This document shows, piece by piece, positions 35,380 to 43,653 of a stretch of 47,260 bases of DNA. The DNA is taken from the NCBI GenBank assembly GCA_020347665.1, contig CP070737.1, positions 1,828,446-1,875,705 of the forward strand. The letters are read 5' to 3'. Made by a program: the position numbers and the translations under genes. The notes beneath the pieces are model-generated. The model made no database searches. It saw only the letters and a list, made by a program, of their open reading frames with translations, and had not been told where the DNA came from. Every line of letters starts with the position of its first letter. The first letter of the stretch is position 1. Source of the DNA: Nitrospiraceae bacterium (GTDB lineage: Bacteria > Nitrospirota > Thermodesulfovibrionia > Thermodesulfovibrionales > UBA6898).

Positions 35380-35932
35380 CTCTACCTCTTTCTATAGCAT
35401 TGTTATCCATACTTTTTAGCAATAAACATACCACTAAGATTGGAAATCATTCAACTTGGTATTGGATATTAAAAACAAGGATTTGTGATTTGGTGAAAGG
35501 AGTAATCGATTATCTTAATTTTTGAAATAGCGTCATATAACACAAAAATGTGACATATTATGACTTGAGGTTGAAATATTCATATTTTTATAAGTTATAG
35601 GATTGACTGTTACAGGAAGAAAGTGATTTTTCCAGGCTAATGCTTTCAAAGGTGAAATCCATAATCCGATTACGTTGTGAACGCAATACGACTGGGGGTA
35701 GTCCCGCAAATCTGAGGTAGCATTGATTACCGTCGAAAAAATACGGTGGTACCGGCCTGGATCTGGCATTAAGTAAAAAACTGGTTGCATGACATAAAGG
35801 AGCCATCTGGGTCGAAAGCCGGCCCGATAAGGGAAGTACTTTCAGTTTTGTCCTGCCATTGATAACCGTATCACCTGAATCCGATCTCTCGGAGGTCCGC
35901 ATTTAGGAAAAAAACAGATCATGTACATTGTA
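35380..35932. other. 553-bp gap, no recognisable gene
   Basis: Two overlapping minus-strand open frames (35588-35902, 104 codons; 35533-35790, 85 codons) have no family features and no good ribosome binding site. They may be chance or the remains of a decayed gene. I see no RNA gene, repeat or clear promoter. Confidence 0.4.
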
Positions 35933-36403
35933 TCAGCTTTTCTTCGATTTCGTCGTCTGCGACTCATCTTCTTCTGATTTCAGTATTTCATTGATAAGCT
36001 GTATCGTTCCGGCAACACCATAGCTCTGAATAATCGTTCTGAATTTAGAAAACCAGGAATACAGAAAAGTAACAGGATTCTGCAGATTCTTTCCCGTGGC
36101 ATAATCATACTCCCATACCTTGGTGTCCCCCGCACCCAGTTTCCTGAGAATATCCCAGACCTTCTCCCTGTCCCTGTCAAGAGAATAGACACATATGGCA
36201 CTGGGATCTTTATTCCAGTATTTGGCACTCTGTATCTCTCCGGAATCAATCAGAGGCACGAGCTTTTCGCCCAATGCCATAATTCTGTCCTTTCGGTCAA
36301 AGATAATCCACTTGCCGCCATGCTGCATCCATTCTTGCCTATCTAATTTCACAGGATCATCCGGCAGGAGCCGTGTCCAGAGTTTATCTGTTGTTTTATG
36401 CAT
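35933..36403 (-). CDS. Conserved-looking 156-aa protein, unknown
   Basis: A soluble protein with alternating beta and alpha segments. It reads TRLLPDDPVKLDRQEWMQHGGKWIIFD, a central SAKYWNKDPSAICVYSLDRDREKVWDILRKLG and a C-terminal helical region with a Lys/Ser tail. The KYWNKDPSAICVY segment looks like a compact alpha/beta sandwich. I do not recognise the family. It lies 50 bp downstream of the zinc-ribbon metalloprotease gene on the same strand and may be cotranscribed. Confidence 0.65.
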   Translation of the reverse strand: MHKTTDKLWTRLLPDDPVKLDRQEWMQHGGKWIIFDRKDRIMALGEKLVPLIDSGEIQSAKYWNKDPSAICVYSLDRDREKVWDILRKLGAGDTKVWEYDYATGKNLQNPVTFLYSWFSKFRTIIQSYGVAGTIQLINEILKSEEDESQTTKSKKS

Positions 36404-36453
36404 GCCGAATCCTTTTCATTACAGGTTGTACGATAAACGCTTTAATTCTCTTT

Positions 36454-37215
36454 TCAACTGGTTTCAATGTTTTCATACTGCCTAAAGAGCAGATATCCTC
36501 CCCAGGCAAAAGCCAAAAGCATGAGTACTATTCCAAAGATATGGGCAATCGTAGCAAGAATATGATCGCATTCAAGCATACCGAGCCTGCGAAGAATATA
36601 TTCCCAGTCATGGTAGTCCTCTACGTCGCGGCCAGTCACCCCACCAAGCAATACCAGCTGCAGGCTTCTCGCATCATTAATATACGGTGCGAGATCCATC
36701 AAACTTTCACTCAACCACCAGAGAGAAACCGTGGCAGCAAAGGCATCACGCGTCTTTACCAGAAAGACAATTATGCATATCAGAGGAACTAAAACCTGCA
36801 TCAGGCTTCCGCCAAGCGTACTGATAAACTTTCCAAATGGACTGAAGATGATATGTCCGGCCTCATGGAACGGGAGATTCACCATATGCATAAAACTTCT
36901 TCCTGCGTAATTGCTCGCCATCGGATTAACAATAAAGGAGATTCCCCATATGACAATTATGAGTAAAAGAACAACTCTTCCGACAAAAAAAAGGATATGA
37001 ATCTCAGGTTTAACAGTGAAAAGAACGTCCTGTGCAATGGCCTTGAGTCCCCTATTCTGTGTTCTTTGTCTGAGAGAATCGTCAAAATAGAGCGGAAACG
37101 AGGATTCTTTGTCGCTTCTCTTTTCTCTCATATGATATTTTTGAAAAATTATGCCACACCTGAAACACTCTGCAGTACTATCAGGTTGCTCAAATCCACA
37201 TTTTGGGCAGACCAT
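36454..37215 (-). CDS. Zinc-ribbon membrane protein with HExxH motif (M50-like)
   Basis: A 253-aa protein. An N-terminal zinc ribbon (CPKCGF and CFRCGI, residues 3-20) is followed by a basic soluble stretch. Then come about five membrane helices (roughly 72-92, 128-150, 158-168, 185-195 and 225-245). HEAGH lies near residue 117 at the membrane boundary (LPFHEAGHIIFSPFG), the zinc-protease motif of M50 site-2 proteases. A second Asp-containing segment (SLMDLAPYINDA) could supply the third ligand. An intramembrane protease is inferred, not shown. AAGGAAAG precedes ATG. Confidence 0.7.
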   Translation of the reverse strand: MVCPKCGFEQPDSTAECFRCGIIFQKYHMREKRSDKESSFPLYFDDSLRQRTQNRGLKAIAQDVLFTVKPEIHILFFVGRVVLLLIIVIWGISFIVNPMASNYAGRSFMHMVNLPFHEAGHIIFSPFGKFISTLGGSLMQVLVPLICIIVFLVKTRDAFAATVSLWWLSESLMDLAPYINDARSLQLVLLGGVTGRDVEDYHDWEYILRRLGMLECDHILATIAHIFGIVLMLLAFAWGGYLLFRQYENIETS

Positions 37216-37242
37216 TTCTTTCCTTAATACTATCTCTTCCTG

Positions 37243-37884
37243 CTATATCTCTCTTGAAGGACAGATATCATACAGAACGCACTGGCTATGATTGGGCTTT
37301 TTCGCCTGGCAGGTCTTTCTGCCATGGAAAATGAGCAGATGTGATATCGTGCCCCACTCTTTCCTGGGCACTAAAGCCATCAGGTCCTGTTCAATCTTAA
37401 CCGGGTCTGTATGTCCTGTAAGCCCGAGTCTGAAGGCAAGCCTTTTCACATGGGTATCTACTGCAATACCTTCGTGTATACCAAAGGCATTCGAAAGAAT
37501 AATATTGGCTGTTTTTCTGGCTACACCCGGCAGACTCGTGAGTTTCTCCATCGTTTGGGGCACCCTGCCTCCAAACGTATCGATTATCAGCTTTGCCGAT
37601 ACCTGAATGTTTTTTGCCTTGTTATTAAAGAAATTTATTGATTTGATATCTTTTTTGAGGCTTTCCAGAGGAGTATCGGCAAAATCTTTCACTGACCGGT
37701 ATTTTTTAAAAAGTGTTCCGGTAACTTTATTAACATGAACATCAGTCGTCTGTGCAGAAAGGATCGTTGCAACCAAAAGCTCAAAAGGGCTTTTATGTTG
37801 TAGTGCTGTCTGCGGTGCTGGGAACTCTTTTTTTAATCGACGCAGAATCTCTTTTAAATCCTTTTTTTTATCCAGAGATTTCAT
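37243..37884 (-). CDS. nth: Endonuclease III with an altered Fe-S ligand set
   Basis: A 213-aa DNA glycosylase/AP lyase for oxidised pyrimidines. It has the helix-hairpin-helix LPGVARKTAN with the catalytic Lys and the catalytic Asp in AVDTHVKRLAFRLG. The C-terminal cluster motif is usually C-x6-C-x2-C-x5-C; here it reads Cys192-x6-His199-x2-Cys202-x5-Cys208, so the second Cys is His. The rest of the enzyme is normal in length and motifs. It is 27 bp downstream of the zinc-ribbon gene on the same strand. Confidence 0.93.
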   Translation of the reverse strand: MKSLDKKKDLKEILRRLKKEFPAPQTALQHKSPFELLVATILSAQTTDVHVNKVTGTLFKKYRSVKDFADTPLESLKKDIKSINFFNNKAKNIQVSAKLIIDTFGGRVPQTMEKLTSLPGVARKTANIILSNAFGIHEGIAVDTHVKRLAFRLGLTGHTDPVKIEQDLMALVPRKEWGTISHLLIFHGRKTCQAKKPNHSQCVLYDICPSREI

Positions 37885-37972
37885 TTGTAAAACCGAAACT
37901 TTTTATATAAGTGTAACAGATTTTTTTAAACCTTTTCGTGATATTCTTGTCTTATACAATAAGGAGTTAAGC

Positions 37973-38126
37973 ATGAACAGAAGAATATTTTCAGTGCTAA
38001 TCATATAATTATAGCTTTTTCGTCTCTTTCAGCGTGTGTAGTCCATACACAGCCACCGCTTGGGTGCCCGGTCATCTCAGGAAAGGGCCCTGGGGATGGA
38101 AATGGGTCCCCGGCCACTGGAGATGA
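37973..38126 (+). pseudogene. Frameshifted small lipoprotein of the WVPGHW-repeat type
   Basis: A good start (AAGGAG before ATG at 37973) gives MNRRIFSVLII and then stops. A second frame continues AFSSLSACVVHTQPP, which looks like a lipoprotein signal end. A third frame gives GWVPGHLRKGPWGWKWVPGHWR before a stop. Together these make a typical short exported protein with two WVPGH repeats, now broken by two frameshifts. The surrounding gap (37885-38165) holds nothing else apart from a TACAAT-like box near 37956. Confidence 0.5.
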
Positions 38127-38165
38127 TGTAAAATAATTTTTCTGAGAAGCCTGAGATATCATTCT

Positions 38166-38999
38166 TTATGGCTTATAATACATTAGCTGTCGGGCGTATG
38201 GAGCTACTATAGCTTCGAGTTCCCTTTTTTCTGTATCATCAAGCGGCTCAAATAATTCAGCGAAAGATACATTCTGTTCAAGCTGCTCGATTGAATCACA
38301 CCCGATAACGCCGGTTGAAATCGGATGAGAAAGCGCGTATCGGTAAAAAGACTCCACTGATACATACTTTTGCAGCCTTGATGCCATTCCCCTTAAATAG
38401 ATCTTCATGCCGATAATGCCCATTTTCTTTCTGTTTGCGATTGGAATAATCTCGGCAATAAAGCTTTTCTGGTAAGGTTCTGCCGGATTGATCGGAACAA
38501 GCACTGTATCAAAGTCAAACGACTCGATGCATCGTTTTGTTATCGTGGGATTATGGTGTCCAGTAATGCCTATGAACCGCACCAACCCCTTTTCCCGAGC
38601 CTCGACAAAGGCCTCAATAGCACCTTCCGGCCCGAAGATTTCTTCGATTTCCTCATCTGTCCTCACGTCGTGAATCTGCCACAGATCGAGAAAATCCGAA
38701 TCCATGTTCTTCAGTGTCTCTTCAAGATGAAGCAATGCCCCTTTTCTGCTACGGGCATGCGATTTACTCGTAAGAAATATATCCCGTCTTCGTTCTTTCA
38801 GGGCACTGCCGTAATAGGATTCACTATCTGCATAGGCTCTCGCCGACTCAAAGTAGCTAACTCCCAAATCCAGGGCCCTGTTAATCAATGCATACGCTTC
38901 TTTATCATAGCCAACGGTCCTGAGGATACCCTCTCCGCCCAGGCCGAGTATGGTTACAGCGATGCCTGTTTTTCCCAGTTTTCTCTGTGGAATATCCAT
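38166..38999 (-). CDS. Aldo/keto reductase family oxidoreductase
   Basis: A 277-aa TIM-barrel NAD(P)H oxidoreductase. The AKR pattern is visible: RKLGKTGIAVTILGLGG, SYFESARAY (catalytic Tyr; the usual Asp of FDTA is Glu), FLTSKSHA (catalytic Lys) and LWQIHDV (catalytic His). Next are RFIGITGHHNP and the C-terminal cofactor loop IGCDSIEQLEQNV. The Asp-to-Glu change in the tetrad is conservative. The substrate is unknown. It is a single gene. Confidence 0.88.
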   Translation of the reverse strand: MDIPQRKLGKTGIAVTILGLGGEGILRTVGYDKEAYALINRALDLGVSYFESARAYADSESYYGSALKERRRDIFLTSKSHARSRKGALLHLEETLKNMDSDFLDLWQIHDVRTDEEIEEIFGPEGAIEAFVEAREKGLVRFIGITGHHNPTITKRCIESFDFDTVLVPINPAEPYQKSFIAEIIPIANRKKMGIIGMKIYLRGMASRLQKYVSVESFYRYALSHPISTGVIGCDSIEQLEQNVSFAELFEPLDDTEKRELEAIVAPYARQLMYYKP

Positions 39000-39091
39000 G
39001 AAAAAAGTATATCAAATGCTCAACACAAGCAAACTGTTACCGTATCGCAAAGGTGATATAAATGGAAATCAGAAAGTTATAACAGGACAAG

Positions 39092-39117
39092 GCGGATTAT
39101 TACTATAAATAATCCGC
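39092..39117 (-). terminator. Hairpin between the DsbA-like and aldo/keto reductase genes
   Basis: A perfect 10-bp inverted repeat (GCGGATTATT...AATAATCCGC) with a six-base loop lies 54 bp after the stop of the DsbA-like gene. The U-run is weak on both strands, so it may be an mRNA end-stabilising hairpin rather than a classic terminator. Confidence 0.45.
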
Positions 39118-39170
39118 TTTCAGAGTACATTCTCGAATGGCACTGTTTTAGAGAAATACAATAACTTGTG

Positions 39171-40025
39171 CTATTTTTTCTTCTGTAATTCAGTCTTTAT
39201 TATCTGTTGGAAACCCTGCATGCTCCTGTTCTGAAGCCGTTTTCCGTTCACAAATATCGTTGGTGTTCCACGAACACCTGCCTGCCGCCCGTTATTAACA
39301 TCTCTGCTTATGAGCTGTTGTATGGCAGGGTCTTTCAGGTCCTTGTTAAACTGAGCTTCATCCAACTTCAGCTCTTTTGCTATTTCCTGCACTTTTGTAT
39401 CGCTCAGGCTCTTCGAGTTTTCGAATATCTTTTCGTGGAATTCCCAGAATTTCCCCTGTTTATCCGCAGCAAGGGCGGCAGTTGCGGCCTGGCGTGCAAA
39501 TTTGTGGCTTGGCAGAGGGAAGTGCTTGGTGACCAGTTTTACGTCCTTTGGGTATTTTTCCAGCACCTGCTGGAGAAGCGGCTCAAGCCGCTTGCAGTAT
39601 GGTCACTGATAGTCATTAAAAACCGCAATCGTAACAGGAGCATTTTTCTGACCTTTATATGGTAGTCCGGTGATATCGATATTCCAAACGAATTCAAGCT
39701 GGATTATCTTCAGCGTTTTTTTCGAGCTGCTCGTTACAATCAGTCTGTTCTGCTTTGGTGAAAATGTCAGTCTATCGAAGGATTTGTCAACGGGAATACG
39801 GTTTACCACTTTTTCCTGGGCAATTGAGTAAACCAGTATTTTTCCGGGTGTGAGTATAAACATCAAGGTCGCATCTTCCGAAAGGGCACTGTCCAAAGGC
39901 GCAGCATCAATCGGCACCTGTTTTTTTGCTGACCACTCAATTTCGGCAAAGGCATTCTGCATAAGAAGAACCAGCGTTGCACAAACCATGAAAAACAACC
40001 ACTTATTTTGCATCTGCTTTTTCAT
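39171..40025 (-). CDS. DsbA-like exported thiol oxidoreductase, predicted selenoprotein (Sec-Pro-Tyr-Cys)
   Basis: 284 aa if UGA at 39605-39603 is read as Sec141. A signal peptide (residues 1-27, ending QNAFAE) is followed by an all-beta, propeller-blade-like domain (about 28-115). A thioredoxin-fold DsbA domain follows: PVTIAVFNDYQ, then Sec-PYC, then KRLEPLL, the helical insert (FWEFHEKIFENSKSLSD) and VRGTPTIFVNG with the cis-Pro. Homologues have CPYC, so UGA replaces the first, nucleophilic Cys. The frame is open on both sides of UGA for 140 and 143 codons. AGAAAGG precedes ATG. A periplasmic disulfide or peroxide-linked role is inferred. Confidence 0.8.
39576..39593 (-). promoter_or_regulatory. 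Candidate SECIS hairpin in the DsbA-like gene
   Basis: Nine bases after the in-frame UGA (minus strand) a perfect 7-bp stem AAGCGGC/GCCGCTT encloses a UUGA loop. Position and size match bacterial SECIS elements, which sit about 10 nt after UGA inside the coding sequence. Confidence 0.6.
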
Positions 40026-40078
40026 ATCATTAACCTTTCTGAGTTATTTATTGTTTTCCCTTTTCCAGGCATCTCTTA

Positions 40079-40156
<78 letters not shown>

Positions 40157-40221
40157 TAAAATATAAAATACTTGATGTGAGATCAAAAAATCAAACGAGG
40201 GAATGCCGCGGAAAGAACACG

Positions 40222-40941
40222 TTAGTACTTCAATATCTCCAAATAATCCCTGATATCCTGCTGTTCGTAACCACTGGCCCTCATCTCCATGTCTGTTAAT
40301 TCCTCAATAGCTCTATTCACATCTCCCTGATAAAGAGGATCAAGCACAATAGCACTGGACAAAGCCGTCGATGCATCACCATATCTGCCGAGCGCGTTAT
40401 AGCAGAGCGCAAGTTTCATATAAGCAATGCTGAGCGTTGGCGCTCTTTTCAAGGCTTCTCTAATTGCCGCAATAGCTAAGTCATATTTCCCAAGCCTGTA
40501 GTGGACATTTGCCAGGTTAATATAGGCCTTTTCAGGTGTGGCATACATAAGGTTGGCAACAGCCTTCTCGTAATATGATATGGCTGTTTCAAAATTACCG
40601 AGACTTTCATGCGCAAAACCGAGATTGTTGTATGCCTCGGAATACGTCGTATCAAGATTTACTGCCTTTTCAAAAAAACTTATGGCTTTTGGAGTATCAT
40701 CAAAATGGAGCAGGTATATGATACCGATAGCATTGAGAATCCTCTTATCGCTCGGATTAATGCTATATGCCTTCTGAAATTCAACAAACGCCTTCTGTAT
40801 TTTGTTTTCATTGAGATACGCAACCCCTAAATCATAAAATGCCGAACTTTCCGGTGTTTCATAATTCTTTACCTCAGGAGCGGTACATGCGATTAGAAGA
40901 TACACCAGCAGCAGAGAAACAAGACATTTCGTTACACTCAA
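40222..40941 (-). CDS. TPR lipoprotein, PilF/PilW-like
   Basis: A 239-aa protein with a lipoprotein signal (lipobox LIAC, Cys19) and about five tetratricopeptide repeats from residue 34 onward (for example AFYDLGVAYLNENKIQKAFVEFQKA and AYNNLGFAHESLGNFETAISYYEKA). This size and layout match PilF/PilW pilotins, which help secretin PilQ assemble in the outer membrane. The pil operon is 30 kb away, so the link is by family only. The start is TTG at 40941-40939, preceded by GGGAG. Confidence 0.8.
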   Translation of the reverse strand: MSVTKCLVSLLLVYLLIACTAPEVKNYETPESSAFYDLGVAYLNENKIQKAFVEFQKAYSINPSDKRILNAIGIIYLLHFDDTPKAISFFEKAVNLDTTYSEAYNNLGFAHESLGNFETAISYYEKAVANLMYATPEKAYINLANVHYRLGKYDLAIAAIREALKRAPTLSIAYMKLALCYNALGRYGDASTALSSAIVLDPLYQGDVNRAIEELTDMEMRASGYEQQDIRDYLEILKY

Positions 40942-41070
40942 TGGTTACCATCTCCCGTGATATGTTTGTTTCTAAGATATCAGAAGTAAAACAATATGGC
41001 AAGATTCAGCGAAATGTGCTACATCATTACCAAATACCTTGGCGGGGTCTCTGATGAATCCAGATATATT

Positions 41071-41601
41071 TCATCGATTCTGATCTGAATAATGCTTGAT
41101 CACCTGCATGGTATCCCACGGCCTGCACTGCTGCTCTGTAAAACCGAGTAAGGAAATGCCCTTGCGCACTGACCCGATATCCGGCCCCTCGACCTCGAGA
41201 AATTCAGGCACGTGTTCAAACCGGCCATGATATTTATCCATTTCGAAATGCAAACCGTTATATGCATAGGACGTGCGGTGCTTTTTTATGTCGAGCCATA
41301 CTGAAAAACCAATGGCTTCTATAATTGAACGAACCGCATGAAAATCAGAAATCTCAACTTCATGTTCTCGTCGGACTTTTGCTTCCTTGTTGTCAACGTA
41401 CTGCTTAAAAGTAAGCAGTGTCTGATCTCCCTTTCTTCTTAAACGAAGTGTTCCTTGTGTCTTCTTTATGTCTTTACCACTGTTGTCATAATATATGGAA
41501 TGGATTTCCCCATCAAAAACTTTCTGTGCGCCAAGAGAGCTGAGCGTTTTCTCTACGAACATTCTGTTTATTTCAAGAATCTTCAGTTCGACTTCTAACA
41601 T
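41071..41601 (-). CDS. CYTH domain protein (class IV adenylate cyclase/thiamine triphosphatase-like)
   Basis: A 176-aa protein beginning EVELKI, the ExExK signature of the CYTH fold. TLRLRRKGDQTLLTFKQ, REHEVEI, the KKHRTSY block and FLEVEGPD supply the acidic and basic residues of the tunnel that binds triphosphates with divalent metals. Relatives include class IV adenylate cyclases, thiamine triphosphatases and inorganic triphosphatases; sequence alone does not decide between them. It lies 42 bp downstream of the GAF-GGDEF gene on the same strand. Confidence 0.85.
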   Translation of the reverse strand: MLEVELKILEINRMFVEKTLSSLGAQKVFDGEIHSIYYDNSGKDIKKTQGTLRLRRKGDQTLLTFKQYVDNKEAKVRREHEVEISDFHAVRSIIEAIGFSVWLDIKKHRTSYAYNGLHFEMDKYHGRFEHVPEFLEVEGPDIGSVRKGISLLGFTEQQCRPWDTMQVIKHYSDQNR

Positions 41602-41643
41602 AGCCCAGTTGAAATCGCGACCTCTACTACCCGTTGCATGAGG

Positions 41644-43653
41644 TCACTGCTCTTTTTCTTCCCAGACAATAGTTCTATCCTTACCTTTCATCTTGGCTCT
41701 ATAGAGGGCCCTATCCGCATTCAGTATTAATTTCTGGGGAGTAATGCCATCACTTGGAGAGCTGGAAATACCACTGCTTACGGTAATATTCTTTTTCGGA
41801 TAAACATTCCAGGTCTGTTCTATCCGCTCTCTTATTGAGTTCCTAATTCGTTCTGCAACAAAGTAGGCTTCAAGCTTGTCGGTCTGCGGCATAATGACAG
41901 CGAACTCTTCCCCTCCTATCCGGGCAAAGACATCTACCGTTCGAAGAGATTCATGAACGAGTTGTGATACCTTCTGCAATATTCCGTCTCCGGAAAGATG
42001 TCCTTCCGTGTCGTTATATAATTTAAAATCGTCAATGTCAATGATGCAAAGGGAACAATGCAGGTCATAACGTTCTGACCGCTCAATTTCTTCCAATAAT
42101 CGCTCCTGAAAATACCGTCTGTTGTAAAGACCTGTCAGAGGATCAGTAATGGAAAGCTCCTTCATTTCTTCAGCCAGACTATAATAGCTCGAGCCCTTGA
42201 GGGCAATCGACACAAAGTCAGCAAAAGAATGCAACAGCCGCAAATCCTCATCCCGAAATATCTCCCCACTAATTTTATCGGAAAGATTCAGTATACCTAT
42301 TGTTTCCTCACCAACGTTCAGGGGAAGACTTATAAAAGATGATGTCTTATACTTAGACTTTCTTTTAACAGAAAAGTCCCGTTCGATGTCATGACACATA
42401 ATGGGAACTTTTTCTTCAAACACTTTACCTGCAATACCTTCACCTATTTTAATTTTCAAATCCTGCACATCCACTTCGTTCATGCCGTATACCGCTTTAA
42501 CTCTTAGTTCAGTGTCACTCTCTGCAAGCAGAAGCGATCCCTTCTCAGCGCTCGAAAGCCTGGTAGCAGTTTCCACGATAGACCTATAGAGTGTATCAGG
42601 CCTTTCAAATGTCAGTTTTAATTCCGAACAAGCGAGGTCCAGGGAGTTCAATACCTTTTCCCTGTTTTCATACGCATTACGAAGACAGAGGAAGTTCTCG
42701 ACGAAATGCATATATTTGCAGATTTCAAAAATATCCTCTTCATCCTGCGTCTCAAGCTTTGTGTTAAACAGGATGAGAAATTTATTCTTTGTGTTTTTCA
42801 TGAACATCGGAAAAATATGAATCGAAGTAATGTGATCATGCAGCATAAGCTTACGCAGTTCTTCAGTATCATCACAATAAACAGGGCGACCGGTAACAAT
42901 CGTTTCAGATAAAATAGTTGAATTCTTTGCAAGGAAGAAAGTGTCGAGATATTCCTTCATTCTTCCCGCGGGAAAAACGGATGTAATCCCCGTGTGCACA
43001 TCTTCTGCAAATGAGAGTGAATCAACATTAAAAAGATAAATGAGCATATCTGATACCGAGGTATACATATAGTTCAGAGAAACATTCTCTTCGATATTTG
43101 ATAAAAGACTCAGTATTGTCTTTGTCCGGCTATATTTTTCACCATATATTTTTTTGTCATATATACTCTTCACGGAAACAGCAAACAGCTGTCGGACATA
43201 TTTTGAAATTCTCAATATTTTGTTATGATCGGCAATAAGAATTCCTTTAGAAAGTTCATCTATCTTTGCGTACGATATGTTATATTTAGCTGCATTTCTT
43301 AGAATAAATTCGTGGAAACTATGTATTGAATGGTAAAATGCACCTCCTACAAGAACCAGAGATCTATTGCCAACGATGCAGGGGATAAAAAAAAGATATT
43401 GTCCTGAAGGAGCTTGAGAAATTTTCATTTCCCTTTCTGCCAGAGCAGTGCTAATTGATTTCTGAATGAAAGTATAATACTCTGTTCTGCCCTCGGGAAT
43501 ACTGGTTATGATCGAAAGGACAGGATCTTCATCTGAAGGAGGGGAAAGAGGTACCCCCTTGCTGTTATAAAAAGAAATTCTGATAGCGGCAAGTTCCGCC
43601 ATTATTTTCTGCAAAGCTGAAAAGTTCTCGATGTTCAATGGATCGGCATTCAT
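41644..43653 (-). CDS. GAF-GGDEF diguanylate cyclase
   Basis: A 669-aa cytoplasmic protein. An N-terminal PocR/PAS-like sensor region (about residues 8-130, ISFYNSKGVPLSP) is followed by a first divergent GAF region (about 195-320) and a canonical GAF domain (about 345-495, with IGEGIAGKVFEEKVPIMCHDI and FISLPLNVGEETIGILNLSD). A GGDEF domain follows (about 505-665), with active-site IGGEEF and the RTVD inhibitory site five residues before it. It should make c-di-GMP in response to small ligands or redox state. No membrane segment or Shine-Dalgarno sequence is seen. The gene forms a probable operon with the CYTH gene. Confidence 0.9.
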   Translation of the reverse strand: MNADPLNIENFSALQKIMAELAAIRISFYNSKGVPLSPPSDEDPVLSIITSIPEGRTEYYTFIQKSISTALAEREMKISQAPSGQYLFFIPCIVGNRSLVLVGGAFYHSIHSFHEFILRNAAKYNISYAKIDELSKGILIADHNKILRISKYVRQLFAVSVKSIYDKKIYGEKYSRTKTILSLLSNIEENVSLNYMYTSVSDMLIYLFNVDSLSFAEDVHTGITSVFPAGRMKEYLDTFFLAKNSTILSETIVTGRPVYCDDTEELRKLMLHDHITSIHIFPMFMKNTKNKFLILFNTKLETQDEEDIFEICKYMHFVENFLCLRNAYENREKVLNSLDLACSELKLTFERPDTLYRSIVETATRLSSAEKGSLLLAESDTELRVKAVYGMNEVDVQDLKIKIGEGIAGKVFEEKVPIMCHDIERDFSVKRKSKYKTSSFISLPLNVGEETIGILNLSDKISGEIFRDEDLRLLHSFADFVSIALKGSSYYSLAEEMKELSITDPLTGLYNRRYFQERLLEEIERSERYDLHCSLCIIDIDDFKLYNDTEGHLSGDGILQKVSQLVHESLRTVDVFARIGGEEFAVIMPQTDKLEAYFVAERIRNSIRERIEQTWNVYPKKNITVSSGISSSPSDGITPQKLILNADRALYRAKMKGKDRTIVWEEKEQ

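Noticed and set aside
35588-35902. 104-codon minus-strand frame
   Set aside because: No recognisable motif or ribosome binding site and it overlaps another open frame; kept only as part of the gap description.
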